From positions 3,968,001 through 4,032,000 of the forward strand of contig NZ_CP084561.1 of NCBI RefSeq assembly GCF_021789315.1: DNA of 64,000 bases, written 5' to 3'. This document shows, piece after piece, positions 51,421-60,657 of this stretch. The DNA comes from Arthrobacter sp. FW305-BF8 (lineage in GTDB: Bacteria > Actinomycetota > Actinomycetes > Actinomycetales > Micrococcaceae). The notes beneath the pieces were generated by a model, which made no database searches, was not told where the DNA came from, and saw nothing but the letters and a program-made list of their open reading frames with translations. Made by a program: the position numbers and the translations under genes. Position 1 is the stretch's first letter; each line of letters opens with the position of its first letter.

Positions 51421-52446
51421 GTGAGCGGCGGTCTCGTCGCACTGTTGGATGACGTCGCCGCATTGGCCCGGATAGCCGCCGCGTCGGCGGACGAAGTCGC
51501 TGCCGGTGCTGCCAAGGCTGGGGCCAAGGCCGCCGGCGTGGTCATCGACGACGCTGCCGTCACCCCGCAGTACGTGTCCGGGGCGGATCCGTCCCGCGAA
51601 CTGCCGATGATCAAGAAAATCTTCTGGGGCTCGCTCCGGAATAAGCTGTTGATCATCCTGCCGGCGCTGCTGCTCGTCAGCGCCTTCGTCCCCGGGATCA
51701 TTCCGTTCATCCTCATGCTGGGCGGCACGTACCTCTGCTACGAGGGTGCCGAGAAGGTTTGGCACAAGCTCCGCGGCCACCACTCAGCGGAGGAAGACGC
51801 GCCGGCGGTCGATCGGGGGCCGGGGGCGGAGGCCAAAGTCGTCAAGGGCGCCATCACCACGGACTTCATTCTGTCCTGCGAGATCATGGTCATCGCCATG
51901 AACGAGGTGGCCACTGAGTCCTTGTGGGTCCGCGCGCTCATCCTGGTGGTCGTGGCGTTTGTGATCACCATCGCCGTGTACGGTGCGGTGGCGCTCATCG
52001 TCAAAATGGACGACGTCGGCCTGCACCTGACCACCAAGGACTCAGCGGGCTCCCAGCGCTTCGGCGAGCTGCTCGTCAAGGGGATGCCCGCGGTGCTGGG
52101 CGCTATAACCCTCGTCGGGACGATCGCCATGCTTTGGGTTGGCGGCCACATCATGCTGCAGGGGGCACACGACCTCGGCTGGCACGCGCCGTATGACCTG
52201 GTCCATGCCCTCGAGACACCTTTCGCCGGGATCCCGGTGGTGGGCGGCTTCCTGGCCTGGCTCGTGAACACCCTGTGCTCGGCCGTCCTCGGAATCGCGT
52301 GGGGCCTCGTCATCGTGGCTGTCATGCACCCGCTGATGAAAGTGCTGCCCTTCGGCAAGGAGAAGGGCGGGCACGGGGACGGAGACGTCCGCGCCACAGC
52401 CGCCGGACCTCAGCCAACGAAACGCGACGTCGATCCCGCCCCCTAG
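51421..52446 (+). CDS. DUF808 family membrane protein (YedI-like)
   Basis: 341 residues. GTG start 51421 with GGGAG six bases upstream, giving VSGGLVALLDDVAALAR as in the family. KIFWGSLRNKLLIILPALLL and GGTYLCYEGAEKVWHKL are typical. About seven membrane segments. Function unknown. Confidence 0.9.
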   Translation: MSGGLVALLDDVAALARIAAASADEVAAGAAKAGAKAAGVVIDDAAVTPQYVSGADPSRELPMIKKIFWGSLRNKLLIILPALLLVSAFVPGIIPFILMLGGTYLCYEGAEKVWHKLRGHHSAEEDAPAVDRGPGAEAKVVKGAITTDFILSCEIMVIAMNEVATESLWVRALILVVVAFVITIAVYGAVALIVKMDDVGLHLTTKDSAGSQRFGELLVKGMPAVLGAITLVGTIAMLWVGGHIMLQGAHDLGWHAPYDLVHALETPFAGIPVVGGFLAWLVNTLCSAVLGIAWGLVIVAVMHPLMKVLPFGKEKGGHGDGDVRATAAGPQPTKRDVDPAP

Positions 52447-52491
52447 CTCGTACCCGCACGGGCGGGAAACAGCAGTTCGAGCGTTTCGCCA

Positions 52492-52527
52492 AAGGGCCGC
52501 CCAGCAGCAAGCTGAGCGGCCCTTCTT
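52492..52527. terminator. Terminator between convergent genes
   Basis: AAGGGCCGC and GCGGCCCTT arms with inner AGC/GCT, then TCTT. Between the DUF808 gene and ccsB. Confidence 0.65.
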
Positions 52528-52573
52528 GGTGAATCGGAGAGCCAAGCGGCCCGTCTTGATGGTTCGGCAGCGC

Positions 52574-53683
52574 CTAAAGCCCGGAGTACGAGTGCAGGCC
52601 GTTGAAGAACTGGTTCACGATGGTGAAGTTGAAGACCACGCACAGGTAGCCCACGATCGACAGCCAGGCCGCGCGGGTCCCCGTCCAGCCGCGCGTGGCA
52701 CGGGCGTGCAGGTAGCCGGCGTAAACCACCCAGATCACGAAGGTCCACACTTCCTTGGTGTCCCAGCCCCAGAACCGGCCCCAGGCCTTCTCTGCCCAGA
52801 TCGCACCGAACATGAGGGTGAAGGTCCAGCCGATGAAGGCGATCGCGTTGATGCGGTAGGACAGGTTCTCGAGGCTCAGCGCGGACGGCACCAGGCGCAT
52901 GAAGCCCAGCTTGTCCGCACCACCGGCCGCAATGGTCCTCTGCCGGTGCGACTGCACCAGCTGCAGCGCGGACATGGCGAAGGTCAGCGTGAACAGCGCC
53001 GAGGACAGCACCGCGATGGAGACGTGGATGATCAGCCAGTAGCTCTGCAGCGCGGGCACCAGGTGGCCGACGGGCGTCCAGAACGCAACGGAGGCGGCCA
53101 CCAGCATGATGACCACCAGGCCCACCACGAACGTGCCGAGAAAGCGCAGGTCGCGGCGGATCAGCACGACGAGGAACACGGCGGCAGCCACGAACGCGCC
53201 GGTGGTGAGGAACTCGTACATGTTGCCCCACGGCACGCGGCCGGCGCCGACAGCGCGGGTCAGCACGGCTGCGGCGTGGATCGCGGCGCCCAGGACGGTC
53301 AAGGCCACGGCAACGCGTGCGGGCGCCCGGCGTTCGCCGTAGCGCATGCTGTCGTCGGCGGTCTGCCCGGCGGCGCCGTCCGCGGAGGAGGCGTACGACG
53401 ACGGCCGCTCGGCACGGTCTGCCGGTCCGGACAGGCGGCCCTCACCGCTGCCCGCGGCCCGCGGCGTGGCTGCTCCTGCGGACGCGCCCGCCGCCACCGG
53501 AACCTTGGCGGACGTAGCCGCCGACGCATCTGCAGCTGCGGCCTTGAGGTCAATCGCCTTCAGGGACTTGCTACTCCTGGCCAGGTCCCACGCGAACGCG
53601 ATGAAGGCGACGGTGTAGGTGCCGGCCGCCAGCAGCATGAAGAGCTCGCTGTACTGGCCCATGGTCTCGTTGATGGGAAACAT
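52574..53683 (-). CDS. ccsB: Cytochrome c biogenesis protein CcsB (heme delivery)
   Basis: 369 residues, about eight membrane segments. WGNMYEFLTTG and the heme-handling segment WGRFWGWDTKEVWTFVIWVVYAGYLHARA are characteristic. An Ala/Ser-rich insert of about 75 residues (46-120) follows the first membrane segment. The ATG overlaps the resB stop by one base. Works with ResB to carry heme across the membrane and attach it to apocytochrome c. Confidence 0.95.
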   Translation of the reverse strand: MFPINETMGQYSELFMLLAAGTYTVAFIAFAWDLARSSKSLKAIDLKAAAADASAATSAKVPVAAGASAGAATPRAAGSGEGRLSGPADRAERPSSYASSADGAAGQTADDSMRYGERRAPARVAVALTVLGAAIHAAAVLTRAVGAGRVPWGNMYEFLTTGAFVAAAVFLVVLIRRDLRFLGTFVVGLVVIMLVAASVAFWTPVGHLVPALQSYWLIIHVSIAVLSSALFTLTFAMSALQLVQSHRQRTIAAGGADKLGFMRLVPSALSLENLSYRINAIAFIGWTFTLMFGAIWAEKAWGRFWGWDTKEVWTFVIWVVYAGYLHARATRGWTGTRAAWLSIVGYLCVVFNFTIVNQFFNGLHSYSGL

Positions 53684-55425
53684 TACTGGTCCTTCTTCGG
53701 CTCAGGCGAGCCGGCTGGTGAGGAGTTGGAAGGTGCTGTTTCGGGGTCGGGGTCGATGTTCCACTGGCGCGACAGCAGGCTGCGCAGCGTTGCGGCTTCG
53801 CCGGCTAGCCGGTGGTCCTCGCCGCGGGCCAGGAGACCGTATTCCACCATGGTCCGGCCGTCTTCGTGGGTGCCGGTGCGGACCCAGACGCGGCGCCGGT
53901 TGACGTAGAGCGAGACGATCAGGCCGGCCACGGCAAGGAGCGCGAAGATCAGTGCCGAAAGCTGCCCGGGGTTGTGGTGGATGTCCAGGCCCACGTACTT
54001 CTTCACACCGTCGAACGTGATGGACCCCTTGCCTTCGGGCAGCGTGTAGGTGTTGCCCGGTGCGAGCGTGATGCCACCTGCCTCAGCCTTGCGGCTGTTG
54101 AGCTCCTTGAGGCCCTTGACGTCAAGCTCAAACACGTTCTGCGGCGCACCCTTGTCCAGGCCGAGGTCGCCGTAGTACGAGTTCAGGCTCAGCTGCGGGT
54201 TAATGAGGTCCGGGTCCCCACTGAAGGAGATGCCCTGCTCGGTCACGAACGCCGTCGGCAGGAAGAAGCCGGCGAAGCCCAGCTGGTCGGGCTTCGCGTC
54301 GGGAACCTTGATCACCACGGAGGAGTAGTAATTCTCACCCTGCAGCTTGGCCACCACGGGACCCTGCATGGCCACGTTGCCCTTGCCGTCGCGGACCGTG
54401 ACCACTGGGGCGTAGCCGTTGCCCGTCAGGTAGATGCTGGTGCCGCCGAGTGTGACGGGGTCGTTGACCTTGAGGACTTCCTTCTTGGCCGGCGCCCCGG
54501 GGTTTTCCTTGGTGGTGACGTCCGCCGTGAAGTCGATGGGCTGGCCGAACTTGCCCTGCGATTCGCGGTCGAATGTGGCCTGGAACTTGTCCAGCTGAAT
54601 GGAGTAGGGCTGGAGCTGGCTGCTCTGGAAGTTGGTGCCGGGGTTGAACTGGTCGTAGCCCACCAGGGTGTTCACGAAGGTGTCGCCCTCCACGAGGATC
54701 CGCTGGCCGCTGTAGCCGAACAGTCCGCCGGCGGCCACGGACACCAACACGCCGATCAGCGAGGTGTGGAAGACCAGGTTTCCCACTTCCTTCAGGAAGC
54801 CGCGCTCGGCGCCCAAAGACGGCCGCGCACCGTCGTCGTGCCTTACTTCAACGCGGTACCCGCGTTTCTTCAGCAGCGCCGCTGCCTCGTCAATGGCGTC
54901 CGACGCCGGGATCCCGGCGTCCGCGGGCACCACCAGGGTGCCGTACTCGGGCAGGCGGGACAGCCGCTTCGGGGTGCGCGGCGGCTGCGAACGCATGGCC
55001 TTGTAGTGGGCGATGGCGCGGGGCACCACGCAGCCGATCAGCGAGATGAACAGCAGGATGTAGATGGCCGAGAACCAGGCCGAGGAGTAAACGTCGTACA
55101 GCTGCACCGAATCCAGCAGCTTGCCGTAGTCGGGGTGGTCCTTGATGTACTGCGTCACCACGGAGGGGTTGGCAGGCCGCTGCGGGAACAGCGATCCGGG
55201 CACCGCGGCCACCGCCAGCAGCAGCAGGAGGAACAGCGCGGTGCGCATGCTTGTCAGCTGGGTCCAGGCCCAGCGGAGCATGCCCACGATGCCCAGGGAC
55301 GGGAGGGCGGCCCCGGCCTTGGCGGCCTTCACGGCGTCTTTGGGCGCGCCGTCCTTATGGGCAGGCCCGGGCTGGCCAGCGTCCTCGGCCGGGGATTTCT
55401 CGGTTGACTTCACACGCTCGCTCAT
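53683..55425 (-). CDS. resB: Cytochrome c biogenesis protein ResB
   Basis: 580 residues. Start ATG 55423-55425 overlaps the ccdA stop (TGATG); the frame running to 56085 is an artefact. Three N-terminal membrane segments (RTALFLLLLLAVAAVPGSLFPQ; AIYILLFISLIGCVVPR; NLVFHTSLIGVLVSVAAGGLFGY), a large outside domain, and a last segment near SALIFALLAVAGLIVSLYVN. Partner of CcsB in system II. Confidence 0.95.
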   Translation of the reverse strand: MSERVKSTEKSPAEDAGQPGPAHKDGAPKDAVKAAKAGAALPSLGIVGMLRWAWTQLTSMRTALFLLLLLAVAAVPGSLFPQRPANPSVVTQYIKDHPDYGKLLDSVQLYDVYSSAWFSAIYILLFISLIGCVVPRAIAHYKAMRSQPPRTPKRLSRLPEYGTLVVPADAGIPASDAIDEAAALLKKRGYRVEVRHDDGARPSLGAERGFLKEVGNLVFHTSLIGVLVSVAAGGLFGYSGQRILVEGDTFVNTLVGYDQFNPGTNFQSSQLQPYSIQLDKFQATFDRESQGKFGQPIDFTADVTTKENPGAPAKKEVLKVNDPVTLGGTSIYLTGNGYAPVVTVRDGKGNVAMQGPVVAKLQGENYYSSVVIKVPDAKPDQLGFAGFFLPTAFVTEQGISFSGDPDLINPQLSLNSYYGDLGLDKGAPQNVFELDVKGLKELNSRKAEAGGITLAPGNTYTLPEGKGSITFDGVKKYVGLDIHHNPGQLSALIFALLAVAGLIVSLYVNRRRVWVRTGTHEDGRTMVEYGLLARGEDHRLAGEAATLRSLLSRQWNIDPDPETAPSNSSPAGSPEPKKDQ

Positions 55426-56180
55426 CAGATCGGCAACTTCACGTCGGTTTGGAACCAGTACTGCAATTCGGTGACCCAGGCTCCCCACAGACCCGTGGCC
55501 ATCAGGATGCCCAGAACAATCAGGACTCCCCCGCCGGTGCGCTGGATGGCCAGCCGGTGCTTGCGGAAGAAGGACATCACGCCCGCGCCGCGGCGCACCG
55601 CCAGGGCGATCAGCAGGAACGGGATGCCCAGCCCAAGGCTGTAGACGAAGGCCAGGAACGCGCCCTTCGCGGCGGAGGAGCCGCCGGAGAGGCTCAGGAG
55701 CTGGACGGCGGAGTAGGTGGGGCCGATGCAGGGTGCCCAGCCGAGGCCGAACGTGATTCCCAGCAGCGGAGCGCCCCAGAGGCCCGCAGGCGGTTTCGCG
55801 TGGATCTTGGCGTCGCGCTGGAACCAGGAGAAGCCGCCCATGAACACCACGCCCATGAGAATCACCAGGACCCCGAGGATCTGGGTGACCCAGGCGTTCT
55901 GCCCGCCCGAGATCAGCGAGCCCAACTGTCCGAACGCGCCGCCGAGCAGCACGAAAATCACCGAGAAGCCGAGAACGAACAGGCCGATGCCAGCGAGCAT
56001 GCGGCCACGCTTCTGCTTCTGCAGGTCCACGCCCGTGAGCCCCGTGACGTAGCCCAGGTATCCGGGCACCAGCGGGAGCACGCACGGCGAGAGGAAGGAC
56101 ACGAGTCCGGCCAGCAACGCCACGGGGATGGCGAGCAGCAGCGAACCGTTCAGGATGGCTTCGGCGAAGGGGCTGTTCAC
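55425..56180 (-). CDS. ccdA: Thiol-disulfide transporter CcdA
   Basis: 251 residues, six membrane segments. FLSPCVLPLVPGYLGYVTG and GWAPCIGPTYSAV carry the two redox cysteines. Moves reducing power across the membrane for apocytochrome c thiols. It sits between the thioredoxin and resB, 6 bases after the former. Confidence 0.95.
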   Translation of the reverse strand: MNSPFAEAILNGSLLLAIPVALLAGLVSFLSPCVLPLVPGYLGYVTGLTGVDLQKQKRGRMLAGIGLFVLGFSVIFVLLGGAFGQLGSLISGGQNAWVTQILGVLVILMGVVFMGGFSWFQRDAKIHAKPPAGLWGAPLLGITFGLGWAPCIGPTYSAVQLLSLSGGSSAAKGAFLAFVYSLGLGIPFLLIALAVRRGAGVMSFFRKHRLAIQRTGGGVLIVLGILMATGLWGAWVTELQYWFQTDVKLPI

Positions 56181-56186
56181 GGGAGG

Positions 56187-56798
56187 TTACTCTGCCACGG
56201 CGGACTGGATGAGAGCTTTGAGTGTGCCCTTCTCGATCTCCCCCAGAACGCGCGACGCCACCCGGCCCTGCTTATCCACCACGAGCGTTGTGGGAACGGC
56301 GCCCGGGGGCACCAGGCCGGACACGGCCAGCAGCACGCTGCCGTCCTTGTCGTCGAAGCTCGGGTAGGTGAGGCCGAAGGTCTTGTCGAAGGCGTCGGCT
56401 GTGGCCTTCTCATCGCGCAGGTTCACGCCGAAGAACTGGACGCCCTTGGTCTTGAACTCCTGGTGGAGGGCCTCCAGGGATGGCGCTTCCACCCGGCAGG
56501 GCGCGCAACCGGCGAACCAGAAGTTCAGCACGGTGACCTTGCCCAGGAAATCCTCGGGGGCAACGGCGGTGCCGTTGAACAGGGTTCCCTGGATCTGGAT
56601 GCCGGACTTGCGCTCGGCTGCGGCGAACTCAGTCACCGAACCGTCGCCTGCCACGTAGTTCTTGTTGTCCCCGGCCTTGGCCTGCTTGGCCAGGGCGTCC
56701 TCCTGGGCGCAGGCGGACAGGCCCAGCGTGATCGCGGTGAGGGCCAGGCCGCCGGCGGCAAGGACGCTGCGGCGGGAACTTTTGGGTGTTTCAGTCAT
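56187..56798 (-). CDS. TlpA/ResA-like thioredoxin lipoprotein
   Basis: 203 residues. N-terminal RRSVLAAGGLALTAITLGLSAC has a lipobox (LSAC) and an RR that could allow Tat export. The active site is WFAGCAPCR (CxxC), followed by the cis-Pro region PPGAVPTTLVVD. It would reduce apocytochrome c heme-binding cysteines with electrons from CcdA. Four bases after the phosphatase. Confidence 0.93.
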   Translation of the reverse strand: MTETPKSSRRSVLAAGGLALTAITLGLSACAQEDALAKQAKAGDNKNYVAGDGSVTEFAAAERKSGIQIQGTLFNGTAVAPEDFLGKVTVLNFWFAGCAPCRVEAPSLEALHQEFKTKGVQFFGVNLRDEKATADAFDKTFGLTYPSFDDKDGSVLLAVSGLVPPGAVPTTLVVDKQGRVASRVLGEIEKGTLKALIQSAVAE

Positions 56799-56801
56799 AA
56801 C

Positions 56802-57467
56802 TTAGGCTCCGGGGGTGCTCGAGGCACCGGGAAGAAGGGCGGCGGCGGGTTCGCTGTACTCCACGCGCAGCAGGGCGCCGTCGTCGCCGAAAACCAGGGA
56901 GGTGAGGGAGGTCAGCGTGCATTCGCGTTTCCGCGGATCGTGCCACAGCGGCTTGCCCTCGGCGCTGAGCCGCGTGGCCCAGATTGGAAGCTGGTGGCAG
57001 ACCAGGATGGCCTCGGCACCGTCGCCGCCCAGTTCGACCGCCTTCGCGCGCGCTTCCTGGACGGCCTCCGTCACGCGGGCTGCCTGCTGTTTGTAGGGCT
57101 CGCCCCACGAGGGCCGGAAAGGGTTGATCAGGTGCGGCCAGTGCTTGGGTTTGCGCAGCTCGGCCTTGGTGACTTTGAGCCCTTCGAAGTAGTTTTCCGC
57201 CTCGATGATGCGAGCGTCGGTGTGGATGTCCAGCCCGAGAGCTTCCGAGGTGGGCTGGGCAGTTTCCTGGGCGCGGGTGAGCGGCGACGCCACCAGGTAC
57301 ACGATGCTGGCGCCCTGGGAAACGCGTTCGCGGAAGTGCTCGGCGAGCGTCTGCGCCATCTGCCGGCCAAGTTCGGAGAGGTGGAATTCAGGCAGCCTGC
57401 CGTACAGGACACCTGTGGGGTTATGGACCTCGCCGTGGCGGAGCAAATGGACAGTGGCTTGGGGCAT
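56802..57467 (-). CDS. Histidine phosphatase superfamily protein
   Basis: 221 residues. The phosphohistidine motif LLRHGEVHNP, the second-half HQLPIW and SPLTRAQETAQ fit the phosphoglycerate-mutase-like group. Probably a phosphatase of unknown substrate. First gene of the cytochrome c operon, as in many actinobacteria. Confidence 0.88.
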   Translation of the reverse strand: MPQATVHLLRHGEVHNPTGVLYGRLPEFHLSELGRQMAQTLAEHFRERVSQGASIVYLVASPLTRAQETAQPTSEALGLDIHTDARIIEAENYFEGLKVTKAELRKPKHWPHLINPFRPSWGEPYKQQAARVTEAVQEARAKAVELGGDGAEAILVCHQLPIWATRLSAEGKPLWHDPRKRECTLTSLTSLVFGDDGALLRVEYSEPAAALLPGASSTPGA

Positions 57468-57665
57468 GTCTACCAGTTTCTCAAAGGGCAGGGGTAATGA
57501 CGAAATCTTCTACATCAAGTAGAACTCAGAAATTTTTCAAAAAGTTCCCCGGCGGTGGAATAAAAGATGCAAATGCATGTTTATACTGGATGCAGCAGTT
57601 AGTTGAGGCTTCAACGAAAGCTTCAATGATCACCCGATTGACCTACTGATACAAGGAGAACCACC

Positions 57666-58214
57666 ATGGCACTTTCCACCGAACTCACCCGCGGCACCTG
57701 GACCCTCGACAACTCCCACAGTGAGATCGCCTTCACTGTCCGCCACGCCGGCATCAGCAAGGTCCGGGGCCAGTTCAAGGACGCCGCCGCAACCCTGGAC
57801 CTCGCCGAGGACGTAACGGCCACCAAGGTCGAGGCCACCATCAAGACCGCCAGCTTCGACTCCGGCGACGCCAACCGCGACGCCCACGTCCGCGGCGAAG
57901 ACTTCTTCGACGTCGAGAAGTTCCCGGAAATGTCCTTCGTCTCCAACGGCCTCGTTGCCAACGGCGACAGCTACGAGCTCCAGGGCGACCTGACCATCAA
58001 GGGTGTCACCCGCCCCGTCTCCCTCGAGACCGAATTCAACGGCGTTGCCGTTGACCCCTTCGGCAACACCCGCGCCGGTGTTTCCGCCGAGACCACCATC
58101 AGCCGCAAGGACTTCGGCCTGACCTGGAACGCCGTGCTGGAAGCCGGCGGCGTCCTGGTCAGCGACAAGGTTGCCATCAACCTGGAACTGGCCTTCATCG
58201 CACCTGCAGCGTAG
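57666..58214 (+). CDS. YceI-family protein
   Basis: 182 residues, no signal peptide. GTWTLDNSHSEIAFTVRHAGISKVRGQF and FFDVEKFPEMSF are typical of this lipocalin-like fold, which binds long isoprenoid or fatty amides. AAGGAG lies upstream of the ATG. It is monocistronic with an AT-rich promoter region and a hairpin behind. Confidence 0.93.
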   Translation: MALSTELTRGTWTLDNSHSEIAFTVRHAGISKVRGQFKDAAATLDLAEDVTATKVEATIKTASFDSGDANRDAHVRGEDFFDVEKFPEMSFVSNGLVANGDSYELQGDLTIKGVTRPVSLETEFNGVAVDPFGNTRAGVSAETTISRKDFGLTWNAVLEAGGVLVSDKVAINLELAFIAPAA

Positions 58215-58597
58215 GTCTCCCGGGCCCGTCCCGCAGCCACGGCTACTCGCCCCGAAACGCCCCGTCCGCGGATTTTCCGCAGGCGGGGCGTTCGGCGTTG
58301 GCCACGACGCTGATGTGGGTCCCCAGCTCGCAGAACTGCTCGCCGCGGCACGGGGCCGACCCTGATCGACACCCGCCAACTCTCGACGGCAACGCTTCCC
58401 GGCGACGCCGCCGATATTCACAGCGGAGAATCCCCTGTTGGCAGCGTTTCCGCATGTTGGCCCGCCTTTTGGAATACCTCTCCGGAATGATCCGCCGCGG
58501 ACCTGCTGAGGGGTACGGTGGGAAGTGAACCATGCTGGGGAGGGCAGGCGTCTGAACCGGTAGCCGATTCAGAACGTCACTACGCAAAGGACCGCTC
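58215..58597. other. 383-base gap without a supported gene
   Basis: Holds a terminator hairpin at 58256-58292 and the upstream region of the next gene, including AAAGGA before its ATG. Short frames exist but none has a ribosome site or protein-like composition. Nothing else recognised. Confidence 0.6.
58256..58292 (+). terminator. Hairpin after the YceI gene
   Basis: AACGCCCCG and CGGGGCGTT perfect arms with inner GCGGA/TCCGC around a TT-rich loop. Confidence 0.7.
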
Positions 58598-59419
58598 ATG
58601 AGCAATCCTCCAGTCCCCCACTCCAATGACCCCGGCTCCAACGAGCCCAACGACGGATCCCAGCCGGGCAGCGGGCAGCCCCGCTACGGTCAGGGCGCGC
58701 CCCAGTACGGGCAGAACGCACCGCAGTACGGCCAGGGCGAGCAGGGCACCCCACAGTACGGCCAGAACGCACCACAGTACGGCCAGAATTCGCCCCAGTA
58801 CGGACAGGGTGCTCCACAATACGGACAGCCCCAGTATGGCCAGAACCCGCCGCAGTATGGACAGCCGCAGTCCGGCCAGTCGCCCTACGGCCAGAGCCCT
58901 TATGGCCAGTCCCCCTACGGGCAGTACCCGTCGGAACAGGCCCAGGCAGCCACCGGCGACGGCGTCCCGAAGCTGGTGAATTATTCCTTCTGGATGATCA
59001 TCGCTGCGGGCGTCCTGTGGATCCTGTCCATCCTGATCACGATTCCCACCCTGGATGACCCGGCCATGCGGAGCACGTTCGAAGAGCAGCTGCGCGGCAG
59101 CGGCCAGGACATCGCCTTCGAGGACGTCAAGGGCTTCATCATCGGAACCATGGTGGTCTTTGCCCTGATCGGCGCCGGCCTCTACGCGCTGGTGGCGTTC
59201 AACGTCCGGAAGGGCAAGAACTGGGCCCGCATTCTGGGCACCGTCTTTGCCGCTCTGTCCGTGTTCACCCTCTTCCCGGCGGGCCTGAACACCTTGGTGG
59301 GCCTTCTCGGCATCGCCGCGATCATCATGCTGTACCTGCCGGGAGCGGCACCGTACTTCCAAAAGCCGCAGCCGTTCGCCAACCCCTACTCGCAGCCGGG
59401 CGGTCCGTACGGCCGCTAG
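58598..59419 (+). CDS. Q/Y/G-rich repeat membrane protein
   Basis: 273 residues. Residues about 22-110 are tandem PQYGQ(N/G)(A/S/P) repeats (base range about 58680-58930), disordered and prion-like in composition. The C-terminal half has four membrane segments (YSFWMIIAAGVLWILSILIT; IIGTMVVFALIGAGLYALVA; ILGTVFAALSVFTLF; TLVGLLGIAAIIMLYL). Such proteins are common in actinobacteria; function unknown. Confidence 0.88.
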   Translation: MSNPPVPHSNDPGSNEPNDGSQPGSGQPRYGQGAPQYGQNAPQYGQGEQGTPQYGQNAPQYGQNSPQYGQGAPQYGQPQYGQNPPQYGQPQSGQSPYGQSPYGQSPYGQYPSEQAQAATGDGVPKLVNYSFWMIIAAGVLWILSILITIPTLDDPAMRSTFEEQLRGSGQDIAFEDVKGFIIGTMVVFALIGAGLYALVAFNVRKGKNWARILGTVFAALSVFTLFPAGLNTLVGLLGIAAIIMLYLPGAAPYFQKPQPFANPYSQPGGPYGR

Positions 59420-59516
59420 GCAAAGCGCACAGTGCCAGCTACGGGCAAGCCGCCAGGCACCTGCAAAGCACTAAGTCTCTTGCCGCCAACGGGCGCGGAT
59501 TCCTGAAAGGCCGGAG

Positions 59517-60263
59517 TTACTCCGGCTGGCCGGGCGTCTGCGCCCGTTGCGCATGGTAGGCCAGGATCTGCAGCTCGGTGGCCATGTCCACCTTCCTCAG
59601 CGTCACGCCGTCGGGCACCTGGAGCATCACGGGAGCAAAACTGAGGATGCTGCGCACGCCGGCGCCCACCACCCGGTCACAGATACTCTGGGCCACTGCG
59701 GCAGGCAGCGCCAGCACCACCATGTTGGTGCCGGTCCGCTCCAGGACAGCTTCCAGGTCCGCAACGTCACTGACCCGCAGCCAGCCCACCTCGTTGCCCA
59801 CCACCATCTGGTCAGCGTCGAAGATGGCAACCACGTCGAAGCCCCTGGATTCGAAGCCGCCGTAGCGGGCCAGCGCCTTGCCCAGGTTGCCGGCGCCGAC
59901 AATCGCGACCTTCCAGTCATGCGTCAGGCCCAGTGCGGCGGCGATGTGGCGGCTCAGGTACTGCACCTCGTAACCCACGCCGCGGGTGCCGTAGGAGCCC
60001 ACGTGGGACAGGTCCTTGCGGAGCGTTGAGGAGCTGACCCCGGAAAGCTCAGCCAGTGATTCGGAGGAGACCCGCTCGGTGCCTTCGGCCAGCAGGGAGT
60101 TCAGGGCGCGCAGGTAGATCGTCAGCCGGGCCACGGCCGCCGGCGGAATCTGCTTACCGGCAGCCCCCGTAGGCGCAGTTGGGCCGGCTGGCCCGGGCAC
60201 GGCCTGGGGTGGTGAATCGAGCGAAGTCACTATCTGCTCCGTTGCGTCGCGTTGTGAGTCCAC
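59517..60263 (-). CDS. rex: Redox-sensing transcriptional repressor Rex
   Basis: 248 residues. A Pro/Ala-rich start (to about 38) precedes the winged helix (RLTIYLRALNSLLAEGTERVSSESLAELSGVSSSTLRKDLSHVGSYG in parts), then the NAD(H)-binding Rossmann motif VGAGNLGKALARY. Senses the NADH/NAD ratio and represses respiratory and fermentative genes. No clear Rex operator was found in the window. Confidence 0.96.
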   Translation of the reverse strand: MDSQRDATEQIVTSLDSPPQAVPGPAGPTAPTGAAGKQIPPAAVARLTIYLRALNSLLAEGTERVSSESLAELSGVSSSTLRKDLSHVGSYGTRGVGYEVQYLSRHIAAALGLTHDWKVAIVGAGNLGKALARYGGFESRGFDVVAIFDADQMVVGNEVGWLRVSDVADLEAVLERTGTNMVVLALPAAVAQSICDRVVGAGVRSILSFAPVMLQVPDGVTLRKVDMATELQILAYHAQRAQTPGQPE

Positions 60264-60316
60264 TCTAGATCCCCATCAGTTAAGTCAACAAAGCAAGCGC
60301 CATTGTTCGAAATCGG

Positions 60317-60574
60317 CTAATCCCCTGCGATGGCGCGGCGCAGGACACGCTCCAGGCGGGCCTCGTCGATCTTCCAGAAGTCGCGCTGGATCCCGTCAAC
60401 CAGCACCACTGGAATCTCCTCGGCATAGCGGTCGCGCAGTTCGTCGTCCGAGTCCAACTGCCGCTCCGACCACGAAAGTCCCAGCCGGGCAGTCACCCGC
60501 CCGACGGCGTCGCGCGCCGCTGCGCACAGGTGGCAGTCAGCTTTGGTGAGGAGAACGACGTCGGGGTTTGCCAT
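60317..60574 (-). CDS. Glutaredoxin-family protein
   Basis: 85 residues. LLTKADCHLCAAARDAV has a CxxC redox site, and IPVVLVDG the cis-Pro. A thioredoxin-fold dithiol protein of the DUF836 type. It is 53 bases upstream of rex on the same strand, so possibly co-transcribed, and divergent from the phosphatase. Confidence 0.9.
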   Translation of the reverse strand: MANPDVVLLTKADCHLCAAARDAVGRVTARLGLSWSERQLDSDDELRDRYAEEIPVVLVDGIQRDFWKIDEARLERVLRRAIAGD

Positions 60575-60657
60575 GCTTCAACCGTATCGCCGTTCCCGGC
60601 GGTGAGCGACGCGGCGGCAGTCAGCCGCGGGGTACTGCATTGACTAGACTCAGTGGC

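Noticed and set aside
55426..56085. Extension of resB to an 800-residue protein
   Set aside because: The added part is an out-of-frame shadow of ccdA; the TGATG overlap gives the true start.
55251..57497. 748-codon plus-strand frame opposite the cytochrome c operon
   Set aside because: Shadow of ccdA, the thioredoxin and the phosphatase, with skewed composition and no ribosome site.
58680..58930. Possible CRISPR-like repeat array
   Set aside because: The repeats are in frame, about 21 bases or multiples, without unique spacers, and encode PQYGQ units.
60270..60310. Possible Rex self-operator upstream of rex
   Set aside because: TTGTTCGAAATCGGCTAA is only a partial match to TTGTGAA-N4-TTCACAA and the second half is too poor.
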